Positions 1-5,422 of a stretch of 7,727 nucleotides of DNA are shown piece by piece (position 1 is the stretch's first letter; each line of letters starts with the position of its first letter). This DNA comes from an uncultured Eubacteriaceae bacterium. GTDB taxonomy: Bacteria; Bacillota; Clostridia; Lachnospirales; CAG-274. The stretch covers positions 1 to 7,727 of the forward strand of contig CAMNCZ010000038.1 of NCBI GenBank assembly GCA_946534775.1. Direction: 5' to 3'. The position numbers were made by a program, and so were the translations under genes. The notes under the pieces were generated by a model, which saw only the letters and a program-made list of their open reading frames with translations, made no database searches and was not told the DNA's origin.

Positions 1-449
1 TCGGCGGAAATGTTATAAAACTAAAATCGTTTACAAAAATGTATGCCATTCCGGGGCTGAGGCTTGGGTATGCAGTCTGCGCAGATAAGGATATCATCAA
101 AAAAACATACGCCGCCAAACCCCGCTGGAGTGTGTCGATACCCGCACAGGCGGCGGGACTCGCGGCACTTGAAGAAAACGATTTTGTTAAAAAAACAAAT
201 GAATATATAAAAAAAGAAAAGGAATATATATACAAACAATTTGAAAATTCGGACATTAAATATTTTCGGTCGGATGTCAATTTTATTCTTTTTAAAACCG
301 ATATACCGCTTTATGAAAAAATGCTTGAAAAAAATATTTTGATAAGAGACTGTGCAAGTTTCGGCCTGAACGGCTTTTATCGTATCGCGGTAAAAACGCA
401 CGGTGAAAACGAAAGGTTTTTTGAGGCACTGAATAAGGTGATAAAATGA
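1..449 (+). CDS. cobD: CobD-like threonine-phosphate decarboxylase, C-terminal part (5' truncated by window edge)
   Basis: This is the C-terminal ~148 residues of a fold-type I PLP enzyme; the reading frame runs from base 3 and the start lies outside the window. The PLP-binding lysine is seen in SFTK (Lys codon 36-38), followed by the PGLRLGY motif whose arginine normally binds the substrate phosphate. The tail has IRDCASFGLNGFYRIAV followed by the GEN-type ending of the family, with a carboxylate-binding arginine (FYRIAV). The IRDC..FGL pattern and the W-S-V-x-x-x-A-Q-A-A-G stretch favour CobD over the related histidinol-phosphate aminotransferase HisC. CobD decarboxylates L-threonine-O-3-phosphate to (R)-1-aminopropan-2-ol phosphate for the lower-loop linker of cobalamin, in the cytoplasm. 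The stop is followed after 9 nt by the next start, and the stop codon lies in that gene's ribosome binding region, so the two are probably co-transcribed. HisC or another aminotransferase remains possible because the N-terminal two thirds are not visible. Confidence 0.8.
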   Translation, partial: GGNVIKLKSFTKMYAIPGLRLGYAVCADKDIIKKTYAAKPRWSVSIPAQAAGLAALEENDFVKKTNEYIKKEKEYIYKQFENSDIKYFRSDVNFILFKTDIPLYEKMLEKNILIRDCASFGLNGFYRIAVKTHGENERFFEALNKVIK

Positions 450-458
450 GGTGTTAAT

Positions 459-1082
459 ATGAAAGAGAGTAAAAAAAACGATTTAAAGGATAATATCGGC
501 GTTGCGGTATGGTGGCTGTTTTTACTGTCGTTGGCTGTGCTTTTTATAATGCTTTTTGTTAATTGGGAAACTGCGCTGCTTTTTGCGATAACATTGTATC
601 TGCCGATCGTCATATCGGTTGTAAATGTCGGCAACTGCATATTTTCCGCACGCAGGTTTGAGCCGCTTATTATGTTTGGTGTGGTGCTTGGCTTTGTGTT
701 GTATGTTATGCTTGCAAATATTACGGTTATTTATATGTTAAATGACAAAGGGCTGAATTTTCGGCTGTTTTCGTGGGATGTATACGCGGCCGAAGCGATA
801 ATATTGTTTGTATATTTTGCGGCGCTGTTTACGGTCGGTTTTTTGAGTGGAAAAGTAAAACCGACCGTGCTGATATTTGCTTCGGTCATTGTTGTGATTG
901 CAGGTGCGATAAATTTTATTGCGGCTGTATTTTGCCTTGTAATGTGGGTAAAATATCGTTTTGATTTGGTGATTTTTTTGATGTTTATGTATAACGCGGA
1001 TATTTTTCTGCTGTCTGCAAGGTATCTGAAACACGCATTAAAAACGAAAAAAACGGATATTTCGGAAACCGCGGCACATTGA
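459..1082 (+). CDS. Six-helix integral membrane protein of unknown function
   Basis: I do not recognise the family. The 207-residue product has a short lysine-rich N-terminus and six hydrophobic segments at roughly residues 15-34, 38-58, 69-93, 110-129, 136-163 and 168-187. It ends in a basic tail (KHALKTKK near 191-198). Basic residues in the 63-66 loop, the 130-135 loop and the C-terminus fit an N-in, C-in topology with six crossings. No signal peptide, catalytic motif or transporter signature is evident, and the loops are too short to hold a soluble domain. The ATG at 459 is preceded at good distance by GAGGTG (448-453), which overlaps the stop of the cobD-like gene, so the two genes probably form one transcript. 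The B12-pathway neighbour alone is not enough to assign it a role in cobalamin synthesis or transport. The last codons overlap the promoter of the next gene. Confidence 0.8.
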   Translation: MKESKKNDLKDNIGVAVWWLFLLSLAVLFIMLFVNWETALLFAITLYLPIVISVVNVGNCIFSARRFEPLIMFGVVLGFVLYVMLANITVIYMLNDKGLNFRLFSWDVYAAEAIILFVYFAALFTVGFLSGKVKPTVLIFASVIVVIAGAINFIAAVFCLVMWVKYRFDLVIFLMFMYNADIFLLSARYLKHALKTKKTDISETAAH

Positions 1083-1107
1083 CAAAAAAAGCTTGTTATG
1101 ATAAGAT
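1079..1107 (+). promoter_or_regulatory. Sigma-A type promoter for the 1151-3850 operon
   Basis: A perfect -35 box TTGACA (1079-1084) is separated by 17 bp from TAAGAT (1102-1107). The -10 is preceded by TG at 1099-1100, giving an extended -10. Transcription would start near 1114, leaving a leader of about 37 nt. The -35 box overlaps the stop codon of the upstream membrane-protein gene (1080-1082), and no terminator lies between, so some read-through from upstream is also likely. Confidence 0.75.
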
Positions 1108-1150
1108 ATAAACAGGAAATATCGACAAAAATCACGGCAGGAGGGAAATT

Positions 1151-2749
1151 ATGTACACAAACGACGGAAAACTATGGATAGCAACGGGCGAAACACCTAT
1201 TTATCTGGAACCCAAAATGGCAAACAGACACGGACTTATCGCGGGCGCAACGGGTACGGGCAAAACGGTAAGCCTTAAAGTTATGGCGGAAACTTTCAGT
1301 GATATAGGTGTTCCCGTGTTTATGGTAGATATAAAGGGCGATGTAAGCGGCATTGCGCAGGCGGGCGTACAGAGCGACAAGGTCACAAGTCAGCTGGAAA
1401 AGTGCGGTGTGACGGAGCCTTTTGAATTTAAGGAATACCCCGTTATGTTTTGGGATGTGCTGGGCGAAAAAGGCATACCCGTAAGAACGACGATATCGGG
1501 TATGGGTTCAACGCTTCTCGCAAGGCTTCTCGATCTTAACGATACGCAGTCGGGCGTATTGGATATAGCTTTTCGCGTGGCGGACGATATGCAGCTGCTT
1601 TTGATAGATATAAAAGATTTAAAGGCTATGCTTCAGTATATCGGTGACAATGCAAAGGACCTTCAGTTTGAATACGGCAATATCTCGCGTCAGACGGTCG
1701 GCGCGATAGTGCGTGCGCTGCTTTCGCTTGAGGATGCGGGCGGAAATATCTTTTTCGGAGAACCCGATCTGGATATACGCGACTGGGTAAAAACGGATAT
1801 CAACAGCCGCGGTATCATCAATGTGCTGGACTGCGTGAAACTGGGCACAAACCCGAAATTGTACTCGACATTTCTTCTTTGGCTTTTGACGGATCTATAC
1901 GAAACCTTCCCCGAAGTGGGCGATATGGACAAGCCGCGTATGGCGTTTTTCTTTGATGAAGCGCATCTGCTGTTCAAAGATGCGCCAAAAGCGCTTTTGG
2001 ATAAGATAGAACAGGTCATCAGGCTTATCCGTTCAAAGGGCATAGGTATCTATTTTATTACACAAAGCCCTTCGGATATACCCGAGACCATACTTGCGCA
2101 GCTTGGCAACCGCATACAGCACGCTTTAAGGGCGTTTACGCCTTCCGAGCAAAAGGCGGTAAAGACGGCTGCCGATACCTTCCGCGTAAACCCGAATTTC
2201 AACACTGCCGAAGTGATAAGCCTTTTGGGTACGGGCGAAGCGCTTGTTTCCTTCCTTGACAGCGAGGGCGCGCCGCAGGTGGTGCAGCGTGCGTTTATTC
2301 TGCCGCCTAAGAGTTTTATGGGCCCCGTTGACGAAACAAAGCGCCAAAATATGATAATGGCAAGTGAGTTTTATTTAAAATACAAAGAATCGGTCGATAA
2401 TATAAGTGCTTACGAAAACTTAAAGGGTATGGCGGAGCAGGCCGCAGTTGACGAGCAAAAGGCCAAAGAGGCCGAAGAAGAGCGCAAGGCGGAGGAAAAA
2501 CAGCGCGCTGCGGAAGAAAAGGAAGCCGAAAGACAGCGTATAGCCGAGGAAAAACGCATAGAACGCGAACAGCGAGAGGCAGAAAAGAAAGCCGAGCGTG
2601 AGCGTATAGCTGCCGAAAAAGAGGCAAAAAAGAAAGGCGAGATGTTTGAAAAGATCGCCACAAGCGCACTGCGCAGCAGCGCAAGTCAGATAGGCCGCGA
2701 TGCGGGAAGAAGCATTATGCGCGGCATTATGGGTATTTTCAAAAAATAA
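1151..2749 (+). CDS. HerA/YjgR-type (DUF853) P-loop ATPase with charged C-terminal coiled coil
   Basis: A 532-residue cytoplasmic ATPase of the HerA/FtsK superfamily, closest in layout to the DUF853 group typified by E. coli YjgR. Visible motifs are Walker A GATGTGKT (residues 32-39), the [10 protein letters not shown] segment characteristic of the group (near 60), Walker B plus acidic catalytic residue FFFDEAH (D269, E270), and the sensor-type [11 protein letters not shown] stretch (301-311). Residues about 427-495 are a highly charged Glu/Lys/Arg/Ala coiled coil rich in AEE, AEEK and ERIA runs. The tail (496-532) is basic and glycine-rich with [16 protein letters not shown], as is usual for family C-termini. 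HerA proteins are hexameric DNA translocases, but the cellular role of DUF853 proteins is not established and no NurA-type nuclease lies nearby. The ATG has an excellent AGGAGGG (1139-1145) 5 nt upstream. It is the first gene of the unit driven from the 1079 promoter. Confidence 0.92.
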   Translation: MYTNDGKLWIATGETPIYLEPKMANRHGLIAGATGTGKTVSLKVMAETFSDIGVPVFMVDIKGDVSGIAQAGVQSDKVTSQLEKCGVTEPFEFKEYPVMFWDVLGEKGIPVRTTISGMGSTLLARLLDLNDTQSGVLDIAFRVADDMQLLLIDIKDLKAMLQYIGDNAKDLQFEYGNISRQTVGAIVRALLSLEDAGGNIFFGEPDLDIRDWVKTDINSRGIINVLDCVKLGTNPKLYSTFLLWLLTDLYETFPEVGDMDKPRMAFFFDEAHLLFKDAPKALLDKIEQVIRLIRSKGIGIYFITQSPSDIPETILAQLGNRIQHALRAFTPSEQKAVKTAADTFRVNPNFNTAEVISLLGTGEALVSFLDSEGAPQVVQRAFILPPKSFMGPVDETKRQNMIMASEFYLKYKESVDNISAYENLKGMAEQAAVDEQKAKEAEEERKAEEKQRAAEEKEAERQRIAEEKRIEREQREAEKKAERERIAAEKEAKKKGEMFEKIATSALRSSASQIGRDAGRSIMRGIMGIFKK

Positions 2750-2793
2750 GGGAAACTTTTGGGGAACAGTCGGGGATATTGGTCGGTGATTAT

Positions 2794-3276
2794 ATGAGAA
2801 TTCTTGTAATAAGCGATACACACCGCAAAACGGGCAGAGCTGCCGAACTTTTAAAGGATATGGCAAAAAGGGTCCACGCGGTGATACATCTTGGCGATAA
2901 TATCGAAGATGCGGAGTTGCTGAAAAAAATAATTCACGATATGCCTGTTTATATGGTGGCGGGAAACTGCGACAAAATTGGCGCGGTGCCGCTTGAGGTG
3001 TTGCTGCATATAGGCGGGAAAAGGGTGTTTTTTGCACACGGACACACATATAATGTCAATTACACTACGGCAAGGCTTGAACGGCGTGCGGAGGAAATGC
3101 AGGCGGATATATGCCTGTACGGGCATACCCACAAGCCCGATTTGCAGATGAAAAACGGTATATTTTACCTTAACCCGGGCAGCCTTAGCGAGCCGCGCGG
3201 CGAATCGAGGGCCAGCTACGGCATAATTAAAATAGAAGACGATAAGGTCTATCCGATGGTGATACCATATATATGA
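2794..3276 (+). CDS. YfcE/MJ0936-family metallophosphodiesterase
   Basis: A 160-residue calcineurin-like phosphoesterase of the small YfcE/MJ0936 family. These cytoplasmic enzymes bind two divalent metals and hydrolyse phosphodiester bonds in vitro; the natural substrate is generally unknown. All metal-site motifs are seen in order: SDTH (D8, H10), GDN (D35), GNCD (N58, D60), AHGH (H82, H84) and GHTH (H111, H113), so the active site looks intact. The length matches the family. I chose ATG 2794 because the family begins with this M-x-I-L-V-I-S-D-T-H segment. An in-frame TTG at 2779 would add only VGDY and has a poorly spaced Shine-Dalgarno sequence. The ribosome site for 2794 is weak (GGTG, 2785-2788), so translation may depend partly on coupling to the ATPase gene ending 44 nt upstream. 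The next gene follows after 13 nt. Confidence 0.92.
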   Translation: MRILVISDTHRKTGRAAELLKDMAKRVHAVIHLGDNIEDAELLKKIIHDMPVYMVAGNCDKIGAVPLEVLLHIGGKRVFFAHGHTYNVNYTTARLERRAEEMQADICLYGHTHKPDLQMKNGIFYLNPGSLSEPRGESRASYGIIKIEDDKVYPMVIPYI

Positions 3277-3277
3277 A

Positions 3278-3283
3278 AGGAGG
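3278..3283 (+). promoter_or_regulatory. Ribosome binding site that selects the GTG start at 3290
   Basis: AGGAGG (3278-3283) lies just after the phosphodiesterase stop codon (3274-3276). It is 6 nt from GTG 3290 but abuts the alternative in-frame GTG at 3284, which would have no spacer. It therefore decides the start of the next gene in favour of 3290. Confidence 0.8.
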
Positions 3284-3289
3284 GTGCCT

Positions 3290-3850
3290 GTGAAAAAGTA
3301 TGCGGTTTACAAAAGTGAAACGGGATATTACTGCTATGAGTACTGCGATACGATAGAAAGTCTGGAAGGCACTTCCTTTGAGGGCATAATACAAAAGGAT
3401 ACTCTTCCTGTGGTGCTTGACGGAAAAGGCGGATATTTTCGCTTTGACGGCGAAACAGACCCGAATTTTACCGAGATAATAGAATCAGACGAGGAATATC
3501 CGCTGCCGGTGGAAAAAATGTTTTTTAAAAACGACAAAAACTTTAAGCTGGGGTGGATGTCGCCCGACGGCGATACCTATTCCTGCGATTATACGGGGCA
3601 TACAAAGGCCGCAAAGGCGCTTGCGAAAAAGTTTTTGCCGCCTACAGAGTATTATGAACGCGCACTTGGCAGGGCAGGCTGGATAAAGATAATAGACTCA
3701 TGGGACGGCACCGAGCGCCGGCACGGACAGTTCGTGTATTCTATGAGCGGAAAGATAACGAACCGCCAGGCGGACAAGTTATTTGACCTGGGGCTGTACG
3801 AAAACCCCGAGGTCAAAAAAATCATAGCGGACAGCGAAAACTATTGGTAA
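3290..3850 (+). CDS. Hypothetical protein, 186 residues, GTG start
   Basis: I do not recognise this protein. It is predicted soluble, with no signal peptide or membrane segment, and is rich in aromatic residues (many Tyr, Phe and Trp). The first half (to about residue 80) alternates short charged and hydrophobic stretches, as in a small beta-rich domain, and has an acidic patch EIIESDEEYP. The second half has a distinct block, LGWMSPDGDTYSCDYTGH, followed by a helical stretch (AAKALAKKF), then the GRAGWIKIIDSW segment, and ends with a TNRQADKLFDLGLY helix. The GW-x-x-PDG / C-x-Y-x-GH pattern suggests a conserved fold rather than spurious coding. The GTG at 3290 is favoured by a perfectly spaced AGGAGG. 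It is the last gene before a strong terminator and is probably co-expressed with the YjgR-type ATPase and the phosphodiesterase. No function is assigned. Confidence 0.8.
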   Translation: MKKYAVYKSETGYYCYEYCDTIESLEGTSFEGIIQKDTLPVVLDGKGGYFRFDGETDPNFTEIIESDEEYPLPVEKMFFKNDKNFKLGWMSPDGDTYSCDYTGHTKAAKALAKKFLPPTEYYERALGRAGWIKIIDSWDGTERRHGQFVYSMSGKITNRQADKLFDLGLYENPEVKKIIADSENYW

Positions 3851-3869
3851 AATGATATTCTTAATAAAA

Positions 3870-3924
3870 CGGGGTCGTATCGTTGATATACAGCGTTTTT
3901 CAACGGTATGACTCCGCTTTTTTT
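3870..3924 (+). terminator. Strong rho-independent terminator ending the 1151-3850 operon
   Basis: The arms 3870-3886 and 3900-3916 form a 17-bp stem containing three G-T wobbles and no mismatches. The loop is about 13 nt, and a run of seven T (3918-3924) follows. The stem starts 20 nt after the stop codon of the hypothetical gene. Together with the promoter at 1079 it delimits a three-gene unit. Confidence 0.9.
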
Positions 3925-3980
3925 GTGCATAAAATACGGTTTGGTTAAACTAACTTATTATTGGGCTTGATTATTTTGTA

Positions 3981-3994
3981 AAAATGTACATTTT
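3981..3994. repeat. 14-bp perfect palindrome, possible operator
   Basis: AAAATGTACATTTT reads identically on both strands. Its last two bases are the first two of a TTGACA hexamer (3993-3998), so a protein bound here would cover that -35-like box. It lies in the gene-free region upstream of the DivIVA-like gene. AT-rich DNA yields some palindromes by chance, so regulatory function is inferred only from its perfection and position. Confidence 0.4.
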
Positions 3995-4027
3995 GACAGT
4001 CTTATTCACACGAAAAATTGTTAAAAT
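3993..4027 (+). promoter_or_regulatory. Possible secondary promoter (extended -10) upstream of the DivIVA-like gene
   Basis: TGTTAAAAT (4019-4027) is an extended -10 (TGn plus TAAAAT). A perfect TTGACA lies upstream at 3993-3998, but the spacer is 23 bp, too long for a standard sigma-A promoter. If used, it would act mainly through the extended -10. It is much weaker evidence than the promoter at 4071. Confidence 0.3.
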
Positions 4028-4031
4028 AGTA

Positions 4032-4060
4032 GATTTTTACAAAGAGACTATGATTTTTAC
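4032..4060. repeat. Two 9-bp direct repeats with 20-bp period upstream of the promoter
   Basis: GATTTTTAC occurs at 4032-4040 and again at 4052-4060. The sequence GACTA follows each copy at a slightly different offset (4046-4050 and 4061-4065). The 20-bp period is close to two helical turns, so both copies face the same side of the DNA. They lie about 45 to 75 bp upstream of the predicted transcription start near 4106, where an activator could bind. No known regulator consensus is recognised. Confidence 0.35.
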
Positions 4061-4070
4061 GACTAAATTG

Positions 4071-4099
4071 TTGAAATTTTTTGCTTTTTGTTATATTAT
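4071..4099 (+). promoter_or_regulatory. Sigma-A type promoter for the DivIVA-like gene
   Basis: TTGAAA (4071-4076) and TATTAT (4094-4099) are separated by exactly 17 bp of T-rich sequence. Transcription would start near 4106, giving a leader of roughly 115 nt before the ATG at 4220. That leader is long enough to hold the inverted repeat, possible leader peptide and hairpin described below. Confidence 0.65.
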
Positions 4100-4108
4100 A
4101 TTTATATA

Positions 4109-4147
4109 TCTTATCATAGGAGTATGTGTGTGATATGTGTGATAAGA
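4109..4147 (+). repeat. Inverted repeat at the start of the DivIVA-gene leader, with an inner tandem 9-mer
   Basis: TCTTATCA (4109-4116) is exactly complementary to TGATAAGA (4140-4147), extendable inward by a wobble and one more pair. Between and into the right arm, the 9-mer TGTGTGATA occurs twice in perfect tandem (4127-4135 and 4136-4144). The structure starts at the predicted 5' end of the transcript. It could be a 5'-end stem-loop in the mRNA or a protein-binding site. Confidence 0.4.
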
Positions 4148-4153
4148 AAATAG
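4124..4153 (+). other. Possible nine-codon leader peptide (MCVICVIRK)
   Basis: ATG 4124 opens MCVICVIRK and stops at TAG 4151-4153. The repeated Cys-Val-Ile comes from the tandem 9-mer. AGGAG (4118-4122) is only 1 nt before this ATG but 7 nt before the in-frame GTG at 4130, which would give MICVIRK. The mini-ORF lies in the leader RNA and ends 19 nt before a terminator-like hairpin, the arrangement of a translational attenuator. Short ORFs arise easily by chance, so this is tentative. Confidence 0.2.
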
Positions 4154-4172
4154 GAATGATTGGCTATTGAAC

Positions 4173-4203
4173 AAAAATGCGCCGCAAGGCGTCGGATTTT
4201 TTT
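4173..4203 (+). promoter_or_regulatory. Leader hairpin element, copy 1 (terminator-like, next to the RBS)
   Basis: An A-tract (AAAAAT, 4173-4178) pairs with the ATTTTT at 4196-4201. Inside it, arms GCGCCGC (4179-4185) and GCGTCGG (4189-4195) pair except for two mismatches, around the loop AAG. An alternative inner fold is CGCC-GCAA-GGCG, with a GNRA tetraloop. Seven T follow (4197-4203), and the ribosome site AGGAGG (4206-4211) comes 2 nt later. The form is that of an intrinsic terminator placed in the leader, so it may act as an attenuator. A near-identical copy lies at 5378-5406. Confidence 0.6.
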
Positions 4204-4219
4204 ATAGGAGGATGAGAAA

Positions 4220-5317
4220 ATGGCTGAAACAAAATTTATGAAAACGGTTACATACGGCGGTTATGACAAGGACGATGTTTTAAAGCAATTTGCATCATAT
4301 AATTTGCGTATTTCAGAATTGAAGAACCAGCTTGAAGAATCCAGGGCACAGCTTAATGTTTATAAGTCGGGCGGCAGTGAGGCGGAGGCTTATGAAGCTG
4401 CTATGGCGGCAGACAGGGCAAAACTGTCCGAGGCCGTTGCGCAAAATGAGACTTTTGAAGGTATGCTGAGAAGCTACGAAGATCAGATAAGTGCAAAGGA
4501 CGACGAAATAAAGACACTGCACAGTGCGGCTGCGGAACTCAGCGCAAGCCTTGCCGATGCAAACGCAAAAATAAGCGCTATGCAGGGCGGCGACGAAGCT
4601 ATGGCTTTAAGCAATATTTTCCTTGAAGCCCAGAAAACGGGCAACAACCTTAAAGCAACCGCAAAGGCGGAGGCGGACAAGGTAAAGGACGAGGCTATGG
4701 CGCTTGCGGAAGATATTGTAAGAGATGCCAACAACGAGGCGGCAAAGATAGTTTACGAGGCCGAAAAAAACGCAGCTATCGCGACGGCGAACGCACAGAA
4801 CGATGTAGAGCAGATGAATGTTGCAACAAACAATATGCGTGCGGCTATGCTTGAAAATATCGAAGGCCTTACGGCAGAAGTGGCAAATATCAAGGCTGTC
4901 CTTGACGAATTCAGCAGAAACGGTCTCAATGACCTTGTAAAGGCGCAGGAACTTATCACGGGCACCGAAAATACGCTTAAAAGCGGCGGTGTTCCCAAAT
5001 TCCAGCAGGCTAAGACCTACTCACCGAAACTGCCTCAGGAGCCTAAGTATATTCAGCCTCAGCAGAAAAATCAGAACAAGCCTCAGCAACCACAGCAGCA
5101 ACAGCAGGGTCAGCCCGAAAAGAAAAAGAACAGCGGTCTTGAAAATCTGCAGAAAATGGCAAACTCCATCGGCGGCGATAACGGCACCAAAAAAGGCGGC
5201 ATAGACCTTTCCGCTTTGCAGAAACAGGCCGATTCTATGGGCGGCAAAAAGCAGAATAAGGGCGGTATAGACCTTTCTGCGCTGCAAAAACAGGCTGAAT
5301 CGCTTGGCAAAAAATAA
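4220..5317 (+). CDS. DivIVA-like coiled-coil protein with Q-rich linker and C-terminal tandem repeats
   Basis: A 365-residue soluble protein whose N-terminus FMKTVTYGGYDKDDV (residues 6-20) matches the opening of DivIVA-family proteins, which has a GYDxxxV core and binds membranes of negative curvature at poles and septa. Long coiled coils follow at about 22-125 and 130-235; the second contains the A-x-x-I-V-x-x-A type heptads seen in DivIVA relatives. A Pro/Gln-rich linker (about 270-303, with PQQPQQQQQGQPEKKK) leads to a C-terminal region of three related units: one degenerate (306-319) and two near-identical GGIDLSALQKQA-[DE]-S units (326-341 and 348-363). The family includes polar scaffolds, but this member could act elsewhere. 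AGGAGG (4206-4211) is 8 nt from the ATG. The gene has its own promoter at 4071 and a hairpin leader. The 105-nt gap to the hydrogenase-like gene has no clear promoter, so both may share one transcript. Confidence 0.75.
   Translation: MAETKFMKTVTYGGYDKDDVLKQFASYNLRISELKNQLEESRAQLNVYKSGGSEAEAYEAAMAADRAKLSEAVAQNETFEGMLRSYEDQISAKDDEIKTLHSAAAELSASLADANAKISAMQGGDEAMALSNIFLEAQKTGNNLKATAKAEADKVKDEAMALAEDIVRDANNEAAKIVYEAEKNAAIATANAQNDVEQMNVATNNMRAAMLENIEGLTAEVANIKAVLDEFSRNGLNDLVKAQELITGTENTLKSGGVPKFQQAKTYSPKLPQEPKYIQPQQKNQNKPQQPQQQQQGQPEKKKNSGLENLQKMANSIGGDNGTKKGGIDLSALQKQADSMGGKKQNKGGIDLSALQKQAESLGKK
5195..5308 (+). repeat. In-frame tandem repeat encoding GGIDLSALQKQA units
   Basis: Two 48-nt units (5195-5242 and 5261-5308) encode GGIDLSALQKQADSMG and GGIDLSALQKQAESLG, separated by a lysine/asparagine spacer. 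They differ mostly at third codon positions, which indicates an older duplication kept at the protein level. A third, more diverged relative (GLENLQKMANSIGG) precedes them. Each unit looks like a short amphipathic helix capped by glycine. Confidence 0.8.
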
Positions 5318-5377
5318 TTAAGCGGTGTTTATTTGCCGCGGGGATGGGATAAAGCAGTTCCCTATATTTAAGAAGTA

Positions 5378-5406
5378 AAAAATGCGCCGCGAAGCGTCGG
5401 ATTTTT
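5378..5406 (+). promoter_or_regulatory. Leader hairpin element, copy 2 (next to the RBS)
   Basis: This is the same 29-nt element as at 4173-4201 (27 of 29 identical; both differences are in the loop, GAA instead of AAG). The arms GCGCCGC (5384-5390) and GCGTCGG (5394-5400) are unchanged, as are the flanking AAAAAT and ATTTTT. The ribosome site AAGGAG (5407-5412) begins at the next base. The T-run is five long, so termination here would be weaker than at copy 1. Upstream, GCGGTG (5322-5327) could pair with CGCCGC (5385-5390) and compete with the hairpin. Confidence 0.6.
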
Positions 5407-5422
5407 AAGGAGTGTAAAAGTA

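Noticed and set aside
180..240. A-rich stretch with long A runs in the cobD-like gene, possible frameshift site
   Set aside because: The frame stays open through a normal CobD-like C-terminus, so there is no sign of a frameshift; the run reflects Lys/Asn/Glu codons.
1097..1102. TATGAT as the -10 box after TTGACA at 1079
   Set aside because: The spacer would be only 12 bp; TAAGAT at 1102-1107 gives 17 bp and an extended TG.
2779..2793. TTG start adding VGDY to the phosphodiesterase
   Set aside because: Family members begin at the M-x-I-L-V-I-S-D-T-H segment, and the GGGGA upstream of the TTG is only about 2 nt away.
2420..3049. Long minus-strand open frame (209 codons) opposite the ATPase coiled coil and the phosphodiesterase
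   Set aside because: It is the shadow of a repetitive Glu/Lys/Ala coding region, crosses two clear genes, has arginine/cysteine/phenylalanine-rich composition without domain sense, and has no ribosome site.
3284..3289. Earlier in-frame GTG start for the hypothetical protein
   Set aside because: It directly abuts the AGGAGG with no spacer; GTG 3290 has a 6-nt spacer.
4156..4170. Second mini-ORF (MIGY) in the DivIVA-gene leader
   Set aside because: It has four codons, no repeat or codon bias, and weak ribosome site evidence; it cannot be told from chance.
5363..5368. TATATT as a -10 for a separate promoter of the hydrogenase-like gene
   Set aside because: No -35-like hexamer is found 16-18 bp upstream (the region is G-rich), so it is not convincing.
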